DNA of 8,341 bases. It comes from an uncultured bacterium. GTDB lineage: Bacteria > CALINM01. The notes beneath the pieces were generated by a model. The model did not search any database. It worked only from the letters and a program-made list of their open reading frames with translations, and was not told the DNA's origin. The translations under genes and the position numbers were made by a program. Shown here in pieces: positions 5,365 to 8,341 of this stretch. The stretch spans positions 1 to 8,341 of the forward strand of contig CALINM010000163.1 in NCBI GenBank assembly GCA_938045315.1, in the 5' to 3' direction. The number at the start of each line of letters is the position of its first letter. Positions within the stretch are counted from its first letter, which is position 1.

Positions 5365-8341
5365 TTAATTTTCTTCTTTATCTTCAATATTAAGCAACTC
5401 AACATCTAGAGCGAGGCTTCTTAGTTCTTTGATCAAAACATTAAAGGATTCAGGAATATTTGGCTCAGGAATATTATCACCTTTAACAATAGCATTATAA
5501 ACATTAGCTCTACCTGATATATCATCGGATTTAACTGTTAAAAATTCTTGTAATGTATAAGCTGCGCCATAGGCTTCTAATGCCCACACTTCCATTTCTC
5601 CTAATCTCTGACCTCCAAAATGGGCTTTACCACCAAGTGGCTGTTGAGTTACAAGAGAATAAGGTCCTGTAGAACGGGCATGAACTTTATCATCAACTAA
5701 ATGGTGTAACTTTAGCATATACATATAACCCACAGTTACTTTTTTATGAAATGGTTCTCCTGTTTTACCGTCATAAAGAGTTATTTGTCCAGTTTCTGGT
5801 AATCCTGCTTTAGATAAAAGACTTTTAATTTCTTTTTCATTTGCTCCTTCAAAAACTGGCGTGGAAACAAAAAATCCTTTTTCTGACAATTCTTTGGCAA
5901 CATTATAAAGTGATTCATTATCAAGCTCATTAATAATTTCAGAAATTTTTGGAGAATCATATAATTTTTTTAATTCCTCTTTTAGTCTCTCAGGAGTTTC
6001 ATTTAAATAGTTCTTAATTTTTCTACCTAATTCCTTAGCAGCCCAACCTAAATGACATTCCAATATCTGCCCTACATTCATACGTGAGGGAACACCAAGT
6101 GGATTTAAAACCATATCTACAGGTGTACCGTCACTTAAAAAAGGCATATCCTCTTCAGGAACAATTATCGATACCACGCCCTTGTTACCGTGCCTTCCAG
6201 CCATTTTATCTCCAGGAGCTAATTTTCTTTTTATCGCAACATAAACTTTAACTTGTTTTAAAACTCCAGGTGGTAATTCATCGCTTTTTTTCATTTTATT
6301 TATTTTTTCTCTAAAAAGCATTTCCACAGACTCTATTTTATCTTCCAATCTATCAAAGAGTTCTTTAACTAATCTCTCATACTCAGCATTTTGTTGTAGT
6401 GAAATGTTTTTCCATTCTTCAGGTGCTAATTTATTAAGAACCTCTTCTGTTATTTCTTTCCCCTTTTGTAAAATTACATTATCATTAGCATCTGTAATTT
6501 TATGGGCAACCTTCTTTCCTATGAGTAGTTTTTTTACTTTTTCATAGTATTGTTCTTTTAAAACCCTTATCTCATCTTCCTTATCTCTCATTAATCTTTC
6601 AAACTCTTTATCTTCAATATCTTTAGATCTCTCATCTTTTTCAACGTTTTTTCTCGAAAAAACTTTTGTATCAATAACTATACCTTCTATCCCAGGGGGG
6701 ACCCTAAGAGAAGTATCTTTCATATCATTTGCTTTATCACCAAATATTGCTTTGAGAAGTTTTTCTTCAGGAGAAAGCTGTGTCTCACCCTTAGGAGTAA
6801 CCTTCCCAACAAGAATATCTCCAGGTTTAACCTCTGCACCAATTTTTATTATCCCGTCATTGTCAAGATTTTTAAGTGCATCTTCACCAGCATTAGGAAT
6901 ATCTCTTGTTATCTCCTCTTTACCTACCTTTACATCCCTTGCGCTTACTTCAAACTCTTCAATATGAATTGAAGTATATACATCATCTTTTACAAGCCTT
7001 TCACTTATAACAATCGAATCTTCAAAGTTATATCCTTCCCATGGCATAAAAGCAACAAGTATATTTCTACCTAAAGCAAGCTCAGGACCATCAGTAGCAA
7101 ATCCATATGCTATTACCTGACCTTTCTTAACAAACTGCCCCTTATTAACCATTGGTCTTTGATTAATACATGTATTCTGATTTGTTTTTCTAAATTTAAT
7201 CAGATTATAGATGTCAATGTTAGAATCACTATAATCCTGATCAACCGATTTTATAACAATTCTCGTAGCATCTACACTTTCTACTATACCATCTCTCTTA
7301 GCAAGAACAACTGCTCCAGAATCTTTTGCAACAATATATTCCATACCAGTTCCAACAAGAGGAGCTTCAGGATTTATTAAAGGAACAGCCTGTCTTTGCA
7401 TATTTGAGCCCATTAAAGCCCTGTTCGCATCATCGTGTTCTAAAAAGGGAATCAGTGATGCCGCAACACTGACCACCTGTTTAGGCGATACATCCATGTA
7501 CGTGACTTCTTCTGGACTTTTTGTTACAAACTCTCCTGAAAGTCTTGCTAACACTAGATCCGTTGCAAATCTACCATTTTCATCTAAAGGAGCGTTTGCT
7601 TGTGCAATAACATGCTTTTCTTCTTCCAGTGCAGAAAGGTACTGAACATCATCAGTTACAACACCATTTTTAACCACTCTATACGGGGTTTCTATGAAAC
7701 CAAATTCATTAACTCTTGCATAAGTACTAAGAGATGTAATAAGTCCAATGTTTGGACCTTCAGGAGTTTCTATTGGACATATCCTACCATAATGAGTAGG
7801 ATGGACATCCCTAACCTCAAAACCAGCCCTTTCTCTTGAAAGACCTCCTGGTCCTAAAGCACTTAACCTTCTCTTATGGGTAACTTCTGATAAAGGATTT
7901 GTCTGATCCATAAATTGAGATAATTGACTGCTACCAAAAAATTCTTTCAATATAGCAGTAACAGGTTTTGCATTTATAAGTTCCTGTGGCATTGCTGTCT
8001 CGATATCTGGATGAAGACTCATTTTTTCTTTTACTTGTTTTTCCAATCTTACAAGTCCCATTCTAAACTGATTTTCAACCAATTCACCAACTGTTTTAAC
8101 ACGCCTGTTTCCTAAATGGTCAATATCATCTGGAGATCCTTTCCCATTCTTTAAGTTTAACAAATGCTCTACTATTTTTATTATATCCTCTTTGGTTAAA
8201 ACGCAATTATCAAGGGGCACATCAAGTTTAAATTTGTAGTTAAACTTTAATCTACCGACGGGCGATAAATCATATCTATCGGGATCAAAAAATAGAGAGT
8301 GAAAGTAATTCCTTGCAACTTCTTCATTAACTGGTTCATTC
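5365..8341 (-). CDS. rpoB: DNA-directed RNA polymerase subunit beta (N-terminal part outside window)
   Basis: 991 residues of the beta subunit are visible; the frame stays open through the right edge. The first visible part includes [13 protein letters not shown] (visible residues 22-34), which lies about 350 residues into E. coli RpoB, so roughly a quarter of the protein is missing. The GTG at 8218-8220 is an internal valine, not the start. Visible in order: rifampicin pocket (135-162); [14 protein letters not shown] (188-201); an insertion equivalent to E. coli dispensable region 2 (about 585-689, rich in Lys/Glu, coiled-coil-like); [13 protein letters not shown] with active-site lysines 712 and 720; [10 protein letters not shown]; and the C-terminal [25 protein letters not shown] block that anchors beta to the beta' clamp. 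The gene ends with tandem in-frame stops TAATAA (5367 to 5362 on the minus strand), 17 bases before rpoC. The operon promoter and any upstream genes, commonly rplJ-rplL, lie beyond the window. Confidence 0.99.
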   Translation of the reverse strand, partial: NEPVNEEVARNYFHSLFFDPDRYDLSPVGRLKFNYKFKLDVPLDNCVLTKEDIIKIVEHLLNLKNGKGSPDDIDHLGNRRVKTVGELVENQFRMGLVRLEKQVKEKMSLHPDIETAMPQELINAKPVTAILKEFFGSSQLSQFMDQTNPLSEVTHKRRLSALGPGGLSRERAGFEVRDVHPTHYGRICPIETPEGPNIGLITSLSTYARVNEFGFIETPYRVVKNGVVTDDVQYLSALEEEKHVIAQANAPLDENGRFATDLVLARLSGEFVTKSPEEVTYMDVSPKQVVSVAASLIPFLEHDDANRALMGSNMQRQAVPLINPEAPLVGTGMEYIVAKDSGAVVLAKRDGIVESVDATRIVIKSVDQDYSDSNIDIYNLIKFRKTNQNTCINQRPMVNKGQFVKKGQVIAYGFATDGPELALGRNILVAFMPWEGYNFEDSIVISERLVKDDVYTSIHIEEFEVSARDVKVGKEEITRDIPNAGEDALKNLDNDGIIKIGAEVKPGDILVGKVTPKGETQLSPEEKLLKAIFGDKANDMKDTSLRVPPGIEGIVIDTKVFSRKNVEKDERSKDIEDKEFERLMRDKEDEIRVLKEQYYEKVKKLLIGKKVAHKITDANDNVILQKGKEITEEVLNKLAPEEWKNISLQQNAEYERLVKELFDRLEDKIESVEMLFREKINKMKKSDELPPGVLKQVKVYVAIKRKLAPGDKMAGRHGNKGVVSIIVPEEDMPFLSDGTPVDMVLNPLGVPSRMNVGQILECHLGWAAKELGRKIKNYLNETPERLKEELKKLYDSPKISEIINELDNESLYNVAKELSEKGFFVSTPVFEGANEKEIKSLLSKAGLPETGQITLYDGKTGEPFHKKVTVGYMYMLKLHHLVDDKVHARSTGPYSLVTQQPLGGKAHFGGQRLGEMEVWALEAYGAAYTLQEFLTVKSDDISGRANVYNAIVKGDNIPEPNIPESFNVLIKELRSLALDVELLNIEDKEEN
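7855..7938 (-). other. rpoB: Rifampicin-resistance-determining region of rpoB, wild-type
   Basis: This segment encodes the pocket [20 protein letters not shown] and the following HKRRLSAL. The residues whose change most often gives resistance are the sensitive forms: Asp at E. coli position 516 (codon 7906-7908), His at 526 (7876-7878) and Ser at 531 (7861-7863). Differences from E. coli are conservative (Thr for Asn518, Val for Ile524, Leu for Ile530). A rifampicin-sensitive polymerase is predicted; uptake or efflux could still alter the phenotype. Confidence 0.85.

Noticed and set aside
1230-8115. Several plus-strand open frames of 60-80 codons opposite rpoC and rpoB (for example 1230-1430, 1830-2066, 5009-5203, 6752-6967, 7159-7380, 7600-7839, 7924-8115)
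   Set aside because: All are antisense to highly conserved RNA polymerase genes, have low-complexity translations and lack supporting start signals.
8218-8220. GTG as a possible start of a shorter rpoB product
   Set aside because: The frame continues upstream without a stop to the window edge and encodes conserved RpoB sequence ([13 protein letters not shown]), so this GTG is an internal valine.
1-8341. Mobile elements, CRISPR arrays, tRNA or rRNA genes, phage or toxin-antitoxin genes
   Set aside because: No direct-repeat arrays, transposase motifs, cloverleaf-like segments or rRNA-like stretches were seen by eye on either strand; coding density leaves almost no room for them.

Overview
The window is A+T-rich (roughly two thirds A+T by eye). 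Its organism looks like a Gram-negative, possibly thermophilic or anaerobic, bacterium. RpoC carries the large insertion in the trigger loop (SI3-like) and RpoB carries the insertion equivalent to E. coli dispensable region 2; both are known from Proteobacteria and several other Gram-negative phyla. A CooC-type nickel-insertion ATPase and a membrane-anchored dihaem cytochrome c point to anaerobic redox metabolism. This would fit AT-rich members of Deferribacterota, Nitrospirota (Thermodesulfovibrio-like), Thermodesulfobacteriota or relatives, but the phylum cannot be fixed without a search.

Layout, left to right. Bases 2-184 (+) are the 3' end of a gene for a small two-helix membrane protein, running in from the left edge. 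It overlaps by one base (TAATG) a gene at 184-417 (+) for a 77-residue membrane-anchored dihaem c-type cytochrome. One base later the orientation flips: 419-1186 (-) encodes a CooC family P-loop ATPase (CO dehydrogenase nickel insertion). A short gap (1187-1246) holds a strong hairpin and the cooC ribosome binding site. Then come rpoC (1247-5347, -) and rpoB (5365 to beyond the right edge, -), the two largest subunits of RNA polymerase, 17 bases apart. rpoB lacks its N-terminal part because the window ends inside it.

Two transcription units converge. The minus-strand unit is rpoB-rpoC, with cooC directly behind the rpoC terminator; no convincing promoter for cooC is visible, so cooC may depend on read-through. 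The plus-strand unit is the two-gene membrane/cytochrome pair. The two units meet at 417/419 with a single base between stop codons and only a very weak hairpin at the junction.

Most of the window (about 85 percent) is ordinary, highly conserved core machinery with all catalytic and zinc-binding residues intact. I see no mobile element, CRISPR array, tRNA or rRNA. The parts worth a second look are in the left 1.25 kb: the orphan CooC behind rpoC, the terminator placed five bases after the rpoC stop, the one-base convergent junction, and the small dihaem cytochrome unit. I do not see a clear previously undescribed system.
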